From Acidobacteriaceae bacterium (GTDB lineage: Bacteria; Acidobacteriota; Terriglobia; Terriglobales; Acidobacteriaceae), in NCBI GenBank assembly GCA_025462805.1, contig JAOAPJ010000361.1, forward strand, positions 1-5,587: DNA of 5,587 bases. The letters run 5' to 3'. Both the position numbers and the translations under genes were made by a program. Position 1 is the first letter of the stretch. Each line of letters begins with the position of its first letter. The notes below the pieces were generated by a model. It did no database searches, had not been told where the DNA came from, and saw only the letters and a program-made list of their open reading frames with translations. Shown one piece after another: positions 1 through 5,587 of this stretch.

Positions 1-2304
1 CGTGCCGATAAGCGAACCCTGATCCGTCGGGCCACGCTGGACCTGACCGGTCTGCCGCCCACCCCGGATGAGGTTGAGGCCTTCGAAAAGGACAACTCTG
101 CCGACGCTTATCCCAAGCTGATCGACCGCCTCCTTGCGTCCCCGCGTTACGGCGAGCGGTGGGGGCGTCACTGGCTCGACGTCGCGCGCTATGGAGACGA
201 CGACATCCGCGGGCTCGACCCGCGCGGCCGAGGCTACATGCCGCTCGAGGGCGCCTGGGTGTATCGCGATTGGGTCATCAAGGCCTTCAACGAGGATCTC
301 TCCTACGACCGCTTCGTGAAGATGCAGCTCGCGGGAGATCTTCTCTCCAAGAACCCGAGCCCAGATGAGTTGAAGGCGACGGGATTCCTTGGCGGAGCAC
401 CCTGGATCTGGGATCAGGCAGAGCCGGTTCAAGGCCGTGCCGACGAACGCAACGAGCGGATCGACGCCGTCACCCGTGGCTTCCTCGGCCTCACGGTCGC
501 TTGTGCGCGCTGTCACGATCACAAGTACGACCCCATCCTGTCGAAGGACTACTACGCGCTGGGCGGGATCTTCGCCAGCTCCACGTACAAGGAGTACAGC
601 TTTGTTCCGGCGTCCGAAGTAGATGCATGGCGGCAGAAGTTCCAAAAAGCGAACGATCACGATGAGGCGGTCCACAAGTACGTCAAGGCGGCGCGCGAGC
701 AACTGGCGACTGCGCTTGCCTCCCAAACCTCGGCCTACATGCAAGCGGCATGGAAGGTCAGCGGCAAGCCCAAGCTGAAGGTGGAGGAGGCGGCCGATGC
801 CGCGCGGTTGGATCCGGAACTGCTCGAGCGCTGGGTCAAGTTCCTGGCCAAAAAGCCCCTCTATTATCCCTACCTGACTGAGTGGCAGCGCATGGTTGCG
901 CAGGGAGGTGCCGAAGATCAGGCCAAGTACCTGGCGGACTCCTTCCAGCAGCGTGTCCTCGACCTGGAGATCGAGAACGCCAAGATCAATGAAGAGAACG
1001 AGAAAATCAAGGCCAAGGCGGGCGTGCCGACCGAACGCGCCAAGGACGTCAAGCCGAACGAGTTCGACACGTATGACCAGTTCTGCCCTGGCTGCACGCT
1101 GGAGCTAAAGGTGATGCCGCCAGAGAAGGCCAACCTCTACACCGACCTCTTCGTACGCGACCTCACGGCCGGCGACGAGTTCAGCGGAGTAGGGATAGAG
1201 CCAGCCCTGTTCGTCTTTCAAGGCTGGGAGCTGACCCGGCGGCTTGGTCCAGCGCAGCAGGCGTATCTGATGTCTATCGAACCGGCGAAAGGCAGTCCGG
1301 GATCGAAGAAAGAACCGAAGGAGGTACCAGAGATCTACCCCTTCGTTCATGGTCTGTCGGACAAGCCGCAGGCCGTGAACATCGCGTTAAACCTGCGCGG
1401 TAACCCGCATGCTCTTGGCGAGGAGGTTCCCCGCGCTTTCGTGACCGTTCTGGGAACGCCGGACAAGAAGCCGTACACGCAGGGCAGCGGCAGGTTGCAG
1501 CTGGCCAATGACATCGTAGCTAGTCCCATTGCCACCCGCGTGATCGTGAATCGGGTTTGGAAGTGGCACTTCGGCACCGGCATCGTCAACTCGCCGGACA
1601 ACTTCGGCGCGGTCGGTGATCCTCCGTCCAACCCCGAACTGCTCGATTATCTGGCCGTGCGGTTCCAGAACGACGGGATGTCGCTCAAGAAGCTACATCG
1701 GACCATCATGCTCTCCGCCACCTACCAGCAGAGCAGTAAGGAGACGCCCGAGGCGCACGCGCAGGACCCGATGAATCGCCTTTACTCCCACTTCAGCCTG
1801 CAGCGGCTGGACGCGGAGCAGTTGCGAGACTCGATGCTGTTCGTTGCCGGCGACCTGTATCCGAAGGAAGCCGGCGGTCCACCGACGGAGCTTGGCGTCG
1901 ACAACCATCGCCGCACGGTCTACGCGAAGATCAGCCGATTCCGGATCGACTCCTACCTGCAGGCATTCGACTTCCCGAATCCCACATTTACCGCAGAGCA
2001 GCGATTCTCCACCAACGTCCCCATCCAGCGTCTGTACTTCATGAATGACGAGTTCGTCTACGAGCAGGCGGGCAAGCTCGCGACGCGAGTCTTTCCCAAA
2101 GGAGACGATGCCGCGCGTATCCGCGACGTCTACCAGCTTCTCTATGGTCGCGAACCAGAGGCGAACGAGCTTCAAGTTGGCCTTGATTTTCTGAAAAACA
2201 CGCCGGAGAAGCCCGGATATCTCGTCAACCAGCAGCCGCTCACCGCGTGGAAGCAGTATTGCAGGGTCCTCTTCAGCTCGAACGAGTTTGAGTTCTTGAA
2301 TTAG
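1..2304 (+). CDS. DUF1549/DUF1553 (PSCyt2-PSD1) protein, 5'-truncated by window edge
   Basis: The reading frame is open from base 1 and ends at TAG 2302-2304, giving 767 codons without the true start. It opens directly in the DUF1549 (PSCyt2) signature RRATLDLTGLPPTPDEVEAF, followed by SPRYGERWGRHWLDVARYGD. The first ATG (238) lies inside this domain, so it is not the start. DUF1549 spans roughly codons 1-195 and includes CARCHDHKYDP, with C168, C171 and H172 forming a CxxCH motif that could bind heme c. Codons about 200-480 are a variable middle with a short charged helix (about 321-340, possible coiled coil) and a CPGC pair (C362, C365). DUF1553 (PSD1) starts near codon 490 with GSGRLQLAND, then TRVIVNRVWKWHFGTGIV and LHRTIMLSATYQQSS, and runs to about codon 750. 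The missing N-terminus probably carries an export signal and perhaps a PSCyt1 heme domain. The family is exported and usually paired with DUF1501 proteins, as here. Its reaction is not established. Family assignment is very sure; function is open. Confidence 0.95.
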   Translation, partial: RADKRTLIRRATLDLTGLPPTPDEVEAFEKDNSADAYPKLIDRLLASPRYGERWGRHWLDVARYGDDDIRGLDPRGRGYMPLEGAWVYRDWVIKAFNEDLSYDRFVKMQLAGDLLSKNPSPDELKATGFLGGAPWIWDQAEPVQGRADERNERIDAVTRGFLGLTVACARCHDHKYDPILSKDYYALGGIFASSTYKEYSFVPASEVDAWRQKFQKANDHDEAVHKYVKAAREQLATALASQTSAYMQAAWKVSGKPKLKVEEAADAARLDPELLERWVKFLAKKPLYYPYLTEWQRMVAQGGAEDQAKYLADSFQQRVLDLEIENAKINEENEKIKAKAGVPTERAKDVKPNEFDTYDQFCPGCTLELKVMPPEKANLYTDLFVRDLTAGDEFSGVGIEPALFVFQGWELTRRLGPAQQAYLMSIEPAKGSPGSKKEPKEVPEIYPFVHGLSDKPQAVNIALNLRGNPHALGEEVPRAFVTVLGTPDKKPYTQGSGRLQLANDIVASPIATRVIVNRVWKWHFGTGIVNSPDNFGAVGDPPSNPELLDYLAVRFQNDGMSLKKLHRTIMLSATYQQSSKETPEAHAQDPMNRLYSHFSLQRLDAEQLRDSMLFVAGDLYPKEAGGPPTELGVDNHRRTVYAKISRFRIDSYLQAFDFPNPTFTAEQRFSTNVPIQRLYFMNDEFVYEQAGKLATRVFPKGDDAARIRDVYQLLYGREPEANELQVGLDFLKNTPEKPGYLVNQQPLTAWKQYCRVLFSSNEFEFLN

Positions 2305-2351
2305 CAATGCCAGATGACCCGGCCAGCGCATGGACGGGCTTATGTCAGATT

Positions 2352-2357
2352 GGGAGA
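2352..2357 (+). promoter_or_regulatory. Ribosome binding site deciding the DUF1501 start
   Basis: GGGAGA, with GGAG at 2353-2356, sits eight bases before ATG 2365. The in-frame ATG 2314 further upstream has no comparable purine-rich stretch and would add 17 residues in front of the twin-arginine leader. This supports initiation at 2365. Confidence 0.7.
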
Positions 2358-2364
2358 TCAATCC

Positions 2365-3816
2365 ATGTCCTGCTATCGGCCGACACCCATCAATCGTCGT
2401 GACGCCCTCCGCCGCATCGGTGGAGGCTTCGCCATGATGAGCTTCGCTAGCATGGTCGGTGAGTCGCTGGCGCGAGCCGCATCCCTCCCTGCGAATGCGG
2501 CCGCCGCGTCACCGGACAAGCCATGGATGCTGAAGGACCCAAACTTCAAGCCGAAGGCCAAGCATGTCATCTTCCTGTTCATGAATGGCGGCATATCGCA
2601 GGTAGACAGCTTCGATCCCAAGCCAATGCTGACCAAGTTTGATGGGCAGCCGATGCCCGGGGGCGACCTGGGTCACGAGCGCAAGACCGGCACCCTGATG
2701 AGGTCTCCCTTTACTTTCAAGAAGTACGGTAAAAGCGGCACCGAATTCAGCGAGCTATGGCCGAACCTGGGTGAATGCGCGGACGACATGTGTGTTGTCC
2801 GCTCGGTCTTCACGGAAATCCCTAACCACGAGCCCGCCCTGATCATGATGAATACAGGCGCAAACGTGATCGGCCGGCCATCCATGGGCTCCTGGCTCAC
2901 CTACGGACTTGGCACGGACAACAAGAATTTGCCTGGGTTTGTGATCCTCTGTCCCCAGGTTCCGACTACGGTCGGTCCACCGCTGTGGAGCTCGGCCTTC
3001 CTGCCACCCGTGACGCAGGCCACGTACGTCTCTTCCGACGTGCGCGACAAAAACTTTGACCCGTACAAGCTGATTCCCGACATACACAACGACCGCTTCG
3101 ACGTGAAGCAGCAACGGCACGAACTGGACCTGCTGCGCAAGCTGGATGAGCTGCACATGGCGGAGACGCAACAGGATCCACAGCTCGAGGCCACCATCGG
3201 CTCCATGGAGACTGCATACCGTATGCAGACCGAGGCGCCGGATGTATTCGACGTGCGCAAGGAGAGCGCCGCAACGATCAAGATGTACGGCGAAGGCAGC
3301 ACGGCGCGCGGATGCCTGACGGCGGCGCGGCTTATCGAACGTGGAGTCAGGATGGTGCAGGTCTACTACTCGCAGGGCGACCCGTGGGATGCACACCAGG
3401 ATATCCAGGCCCACCGCAAGAATGCCAAGGACTCCGACCAGCCGTTCGCGGCTCTGATCAAAGACTTAAAGGCGCGGGGCTTGTTCGAGGACACCATCAT
3501 TGTGGCTGGGTCAGAGTTCGGTCGCACACCGGTGGTGGAGCTAGGCGGCGCAGGTACGCACGCAGGCCGGGATCACAATCCGCACGGCTTCACGATGTGG
3601 CTTGCCGGCGGAGGCATCAAGGGCGGCATGACCTATGGAGCTACGGACGACTTCGGCTGGAAGGTCGTGGACAAGCCTGTCCATGTTCATGACATTCACG
3701 CCACCATCCTCTACCTGATGGGCATCGAGCACACCAAGCTTACCTTCCGTTCGAGCGGACGGGATTACCGTCTCACCGATGTTGCCGGGAACGTAATTCA
3801 CGACATCATCGCGTAG
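2365..3816 (+). CDS. DUF1501 family protein, Tat-exported
   Basis: This complete gene encodes 483 residues from ATG 2365, a usual length for DUF1501. The N-terminus has a twin-arginine leader (INRRDALRRIGGGF, R11-R12) followed by a hydrophobic Ala/Met-rich stretch and an Ala-rich likely cleavage region near residues 35-48, so the folded protein should be exported by Tat. DUF1501 belongs to the alkaline phosphatase/sulfatase-like fold. Visible landmarks are GGISQVDSFDPKP (75-87), RPSMGSWLTYGLG, GSEFGRTP (382-389), HAGRDHNPHGF (399-409) and VHVHDIHATILYLMGI (from 439). The conserved Asp, Glu and His residues are the expected metal-site candidates. No activity has been firmly assigned to the family. 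The gene starts 60 bases after the DUF1549/DUF1553 gene with no terminator between, so the two are probably co-transcribed, as this pair usually is. An alternative start at 2314 is open but less likely. Confidence 0.95.
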   Translation: MSCYRPTPINRRDALRRIGGGFAMMSFASMVGESLARAASLPANAAAASPDKPWMLKDPNFKPKAKHVIFLFMNGGISQVDSFDPKPMLTKFDGQPMPGGDLGHERKTGTLMRSPFTFKKYGKSGTEFSELWPNLGECADDMCVVRSVFTEIPNHEPALIMMNTGANVIGRPSMGSWLTYGLGTDNKNLPGFVILCPQVPTTVGPPLWSSAFLPPVTQATYVSSDVRDKNFDPYKLIPDIHNDRFDVKQQRHELDLLRKLDELHMAETQQDPQLEATIGSMETAYRMQTEAPDVFDVRKESAATIKMYGEGSTARGCLTAARLIERGVRMVQVYYSQGDPWDAHQDIQAHRKNAKDSDQPFAALIKDLKARGLFEDTIIVAGSEFGRTPVVELGGAGTHAGRDHNPHGFTMWLAGGGIKGGMTYGATDDFGWKVVDKPVHVHDIHATILYLMGIEHTKLTFRSSGRDYRLTDVAGNVIHDIIA

Positions 3817-3822
3817 CCTGCG

Positions 3823-3851
3823 GTGGCGGGTGCGGCTTGAGCCCCCGCCAC
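3823..3851 (+). terminator. GC-rich hairpin after the DUF1501 gene (possible terminator)
   Basis: GTGGCGGG (3823-3830) pairs perfectly with CCCGCCAC (3844-3851). Inside it GGC (3834-3836) pairs with GCC (3841-3843) around a TTGA loop, leaving a three-base bulge at 3831-3833. It begins seven bases after the DUF1501 stop, where a terminator or mRNA-end stem would sit. No T-run follows (the next bases are GTACAATCTC), so it is not a canonical Rho-independent terminator. It may be an mRNA-stabilising stem or a weak terminator separating the PSD1/DUF1501 pair from the copper/heme pair. Confidence 0.5.
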
Positions 3852-3876
3852 GTACAATCTCTCCAGCACCGACTGC

Positions 3877-4263
3877 ATGAGACCTATGCCCTCCAAGAGA
3901 ATGATCTGTATCCCTGCCTGCGGCGCCGTTGCCGCTCTTGCCTTTCTCAATAGCTCACTCGCCTGCGCAAGTACTGCTGACGCACAGCCGCAGCTGGTGG
4001 AGATCCACGCGAAGAAGTATAGCTACGACCCTCCGGAGCTCACGCTGCACAAGGGGGCCAGCTACAAGCTGCACGTGACCTCCGACGACGTGCCTCACAG
4101 TCTGCGCATCAAGGCGCTTCACGTGAACGCGGTGGCCAAGCCGGGGCAGTTCGATGATGTTCTTTTCACTCCAGACCAGGTGGGCGACTTCAAAGCCGAT
4201 TGCGGCGTGTACTGCGGAAGCGGTCACATGAAGATGGCCATGACCGTTCATGTGGTTGAGTAG
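3877..4263 (+). CDS. Exported CuA-type cupredoxin (COX2-like domain)
   Basis: A 128-residue protein with a basic start, a hydrophobic segment (about 10-29) and an Ala-rich cleavage region near 29-36, then a single small beta-rich domain. The ligand pattern is that of a binuclear CuA centre: H74 in DDVPHSLRIK, then C109-x3-C113-x3-H117-x2-M120 in CGVYCGSGHMKM, the spacing seen in cytochrome oxidase subunit II and the C-terminal domain of nitrous oxide reductase. The Glu between the cysteines of subunit II is Val111 here; that ligand acts through its backbone carbonyl, so the change is tolerable. No subunit II transmembrane hairpin is present, so this is probably a soluble or signal-anchored periplasmic electron carrier. 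The start is uncertain: ATGs at 3877, 3886 and 3901 are all in frame and none has a good ribosome binding site. The gene overlaps the downstream cytochrome gene, suggesting the two products work together. Confidence 0.9.
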   Translation: MRPMPSKRMICIPACGAVAALAFLNSSLACASTADAQPQLVEIHAKKYSYDPPELTLHKGASYKLHVTSDDVPHSLRIKALHVNAVAKPGQFDDVLFTPDQVGDFKADCGVYCGSGHMKMAMTVHVVE

Positions 4264-4756
4264 GACGGGCCGCGGCGCACCCGCTGCGCGGTTGATTGTG
4301 CTCGCGTCGGTGGCCGCAGCTCTCGGGGGCTGCCGCGCCAAGCAACCGTCCGCCGCAGAGGCCAAGGTGGCCTTCTGGAGCAAACACCACATCACGGTGG
4401 GGGGCAAGCACGATAAGAACCCTTTCCCTGCAACTGCGGAGAATGTCGCGGATGGACAACAGGCGTTCTCCTCATACTGCATGGTGTGCCATGGGCTAGA
4501 TGGGCAGAATACCGGGGTGCCGTTCGCGAACCTGATGGCGCCTGCTGTGCCATCGCTGGCCAGCGCAGAGGTGCAGGCCTATAGCGATGGGCAGTTGAAA
4601 TGGATCATTGAGAACGGGCTCTACCCCTCAGGCATGCCGGGCTCGCGGGGAGTCTTCTCCGACGATGACATGTGGCGGATCGTTCTCTACATACGTCATC
4701 TGCCCAAGGCAGGCAGTCTTGGCGAGCCTGCCGTTTACGGCGGCGCCCCGAAGTAA
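4250..4756 (+). CDS. Monoheme c-type cytochrome, probable lipoprotein
   Basis: A 168-residue protein. A hydrophobic N-terminal segment ends in a lipobox-like LGGC (C28), so it is probably lipid-anchored on the outer face of a membrane. The mature part holds one class I cytochrome c domain: heme motif CMVCH (C77, C80, H81), the likely axial Met in PSGMPG (M129), and the C-terminal helix MWRIVLYIRHLP (141-152). It should shuttle electrons in the periplasm. ATG 4250 overlaps the cupredoxin stop by 14 bases in another frame, which points to translational coupling. In-frame TTG 4256, TTG 4292 and GTG 4298 are possible alternatives, but 4292 or 4298 would leave little positive charge before the hydrophobic core, so 4250 is preferred despite a weak Shine-Dalgarno. 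CuA plus cytochrome c is the extracytoplasmic content of caa3-type oxidase subunit II, here on two chains. Confidence 0.92.
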   Translation: MWLSRTGRGAPAARLIVLASVAAALGGCRAKQPSAAEAKVAFWSKHHITVGGKHDKNPFPATAENVADGQQAFSSYCMVCHGLDGQNTGVPFANLMAPAVPSLASAEVQAYSDGQLKWIIENGLYPSGMPGSRGVFSDDDMWRIVLYIRHLPKAGSLGEPAVYGGAPK

Positions 4757-4817
4757 GCAACCTTACCGAGCTCCGGCCGAGCCCGGCGCGTAACCTGCGT
4801 TCGGCCTCGTGTACGCC

Positions 4818-4846
4818 TTGACCGGCTGTAATCCGCGGCTCATGTT
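4818..4846 (+). promoter_or_regulatory. Weak sigma70-like promoter candidate before the SDR gene
   Basis: TTGACC (4818-4823) matches five of six bases of a -35 box. With a 17-base spacer the -10 position is CATGTT (4841-4846), only three of six matches. Its position, about 100 bases before the SDR start in the only long gap of the window, is sensible, but the -10 is poor and the call is tentative. Confidence 0.2.
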
Positions 4847-4859
4847 CGCCGGAGCATGC

Positions 4860-4888
4860 CTTGCTGGTCTAGCAAGACCTACAGCAAG
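4860..4888 (+). other. Bulged hairpin with alternative pairings in the SDR leader
   Basis: CTTGCTG (4860-4866) pairs with CAGCAAG (4882-4888), and inside it GTCT (4867-4870) pairs with AGAC (4875-4878) around an AGCA loop, leaving CTA (4879-4881) bulged. A second copy of AGCAAG at 4871-4876 can also pair with CTTGCT (4860-4865), giving a shorter exclusive hairpin. Only TTT follows shortly after, so terminator status is weak. It could end the cytochrome transcript or act in the SDR 5' leader, 58 bases before its start codon. The rest of the gap 4757-4946 shows nothing else convincing. Confidence 0.4.
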
Positions 4889-4935
4889 CCTTTGGCGCGC
4901 TCGCATCTCACTAGAGGATGTTGCGATTTCACACT

Positions 4936-4939
4936 GAGG
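4936..4939 (+). promoter_or_regulatory. Ribosome binding site of the SDR gene
   Basis: GAGG lies seven bases before ATG 4947, a good Shine-Dalgarno. It fixes the start so that the conserved Pro/Lys-rich N-terminal extension is included, rather than a start closer to the Rossmann fold. Confidence 0.7.
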
Positions 4940-4946
4940 TAGAGCG

Positions 4947-5587
4947 ATGACGTCTGTCGTGCACGACCCCAGGGAAATGGGGCCCAAGCCCCCCTTCCCT
5001 AAGCAAAAGCAACCCCATCCCGGCTCCGTAAAGGAACTGGATCCGCCAGCGGATCATGGAGAACGCAGCTACGTCGGATGCGGAAGGCTGAAGGACCGTA
5101 TAGCTATCGTTACCGGCGCAGATAGCGGCATCGGGCGAGCAGTATCCATCGCTTTCGCAAGAGAGGGCGCAAAAGTGGTGATGTCGTACCTGCCCGAGGA
5201 AGAATCCGATGCTTCCGAGGCTGCGCGGGTAATCGAGAGTTCCGGTAGTAAGGCTGTGAAGCGGCCAGGCGACATCGGCGATCAGAAATATGTGCAGGAG
5301 TTGGTTCGTACGGCGCTCGACCAGTTCGGACAGCTCGACATTGTCGTGAACAACGCAGGTTTTCAGATGTCCCATGAATCGCTCGATGAGATCACCGCGG
5401 ACGAACTGGAGCATACGTTCCGCACAAACGTATTTGGCAATTTCTACCTCACGCAGGCGGCCCTGCCACATCTGAAGCCAGGTTCGGTCATCCTCAACAC
5501 CACCTCGATCCAGGCGTATGAACCAAGCGAACAATTGCCGGCCTATGCCGCCACCAAGGCGGCCATCGCCAGTCTGACGAAGAGCTA
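4947..5587 (+). CDS. Short-chain dehydrogenase/reductase (YghA/YhdF-like), 3'-truncated by window edge
   Basis: The frame is open from ATG 4947 to the window end, 213 codons without a stop. It encodes a classical SDR NAD(P)-dependent oxidoreductase. The N-terminal extension (about 1-45) has the Pro/Lys/Gln-rich KPPFPKQKQPHPGS and a DHGERSYVGCGRL stretch, typical of the long YghA and YhdF/general-stress-protein-39-like SDRs of about 290 residues. The Rossmann fold follows: cofactor glycine motif TGADSGIG (56-63), D109 in the GDI turn, NNAG (135-138), catalytic N161, S187 in NTTSIQAY, and the Y200-x3-K204 pair. All four residues of the SDR tetrad are present, so it should be active. Roughly 80 C-terminal residues, which shape the substrate pocket, are missing, so the substrate cannot be inferred. 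It has its own ribosome binding site and a 190-base leader, so it is probably transcribed apart from the cytochrome gene. Confidence 0.95.
   Translation, partial: MTSVVHDPREMGPKPPFPKQKQPHPGSVKELDPPADHGERSYVGCGRLKDRIAIVTGADSGIGRAVSIAFAREGAKVVMSYLPEEESDASEAARVIESSGSKAVKRPGDIGDQKYVQELVRTALDQFGQLDIVVNNAGFQMSHESLDEITADELEHTFRTNVFGNFYLTQAALPHLKPGSVILNTTSIQAYEPSEQLPAYAATKAAIASLTKS

Noticed and set aside
1693..2361. Long open frame on the - strand (222 codons) opposite the DUF1553 region
   Set aside because: It lies wholly antisense to a strongly conserved coding frame, has an Arg/Leu/Val-rich composition with no recognisable domain, and is explained by the GC-rich codon bias of the + strand gene.
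2314..2364. Upstream extension of the DUF1501 protein starting at ATG 2314
   Set aside because: It would place 17 unrelated residues before the twin-arginine leader and lacks a ribosome binding site, whereas ATG 2365 has GGAG at good spacing.
2755..3414. Open frame on the - strand (219 codons) opposite the DUF1501 gene
   Set aside because: It is antisense to the DUF1501 gene, whose conserved motifs run through the same bases. The translation is His/Val/Arg-rich with no recognisable domain.
3853..3858. TACAAT as a -10 box for the cupredoxin gene
   Set aside because: No TTGACA-like box is found 16-18 bases upstream; that position falls in the GC-rich hairpin. The match is probably chance.
3952..3966. 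Lipobox in the cupredoxin signal peptide (SSLAC)
   Set aside because: The residue three before the Cys is Ser rather than Leu, Val or Ile, so the match to a lipobox is poor. Ordinary signal peptidase cleavage in the Ala-rich stretch is more likely.
4770..4782. Short GCTC/GAGC hairpin just after the cytochrome gene
   Set aside because: It has only four base pairs and no T-run, which is common by chance in GC-rich sequence.
4929..5534. Open frame on the - strand (201 codons) opposite the SDR gene
   Set aside because: The + strand shows all SDR motifs (TGADSGIG, NNAG, YxxxK) across this span, so the - strand frame is a shadow.

Overview
The window reads as ordinary chromosome from a GC-rich, free-living bacterium of the kind that carries Planctomycete-type cytochrome/DUF1549-DUF1553 proteins together with DUF1501 proteins. 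These pairs are known mainly from Planctomycetota, Verrucomicrobiota and Acidobacteriota. The moderately high GC, the Tat-type leader on the DUF1501 protein and the family flavour of the central region of the first protein make an acidobacterium my preferred guess, but the phylum is an inference. All genes seen lie on the + strand, and both window edges cut through a gene.

Layout: (1) 1-2304, the 3' part of a large DUF1549 + DUF1553 protein whose N-terminus lies upstream of the window. (2) 2365-3816, a complete DUF1501 protein (alkaline phosphatase/sulfatase superfamily fold) with a twin-arginine leader. (3) A GC-rich hairpin at 3823-3851. (4) 3877-4263, a small exported cupredoxin with a full set of CuA-type copper ligands. 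(5) 4250-4756, a monoheme c-type cytochrome with a lipoprotein signal, overlapping the cupredoxin gene by 14 bases. (6) A 190-base gap, 4757-4946, holding a bulged hairpin. (7) 4947 to the window end, a short-chain dehydrogenase/reductase of the long-N-terminus YghA/YhdF-like type, truncated by the window edge.

Genes 1 and 2 form the familiar PSD1/DUF1501 pair, almost certainly one transcript, with products exported to the periplasm or cell surface. Their biochemical role is not established; the families are often discussed in connection with polysaccharide or sulfated-polymer use. Genes 4 and 5 look like a translationally coupled electron-transfer pair. The CuA domain and the cytochrome c domain are the two extracytoplasmic modules found fused in subunit II of caa3-type cytochrome oxidases, but here they are separate, and no oxidase subunit I is visible. 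Whether this redox pair serves the PSD1/DUF1501 pair, which itself has a CxxCH motif, is the most interesting open question here. The SDR gene has its own ribosome binding site and a longer leader and is probably a separate unit.

I see no mobile element, CRISPR array, tRNA or rRNA, and no convincing sign of an undescribed defence or mobile system.
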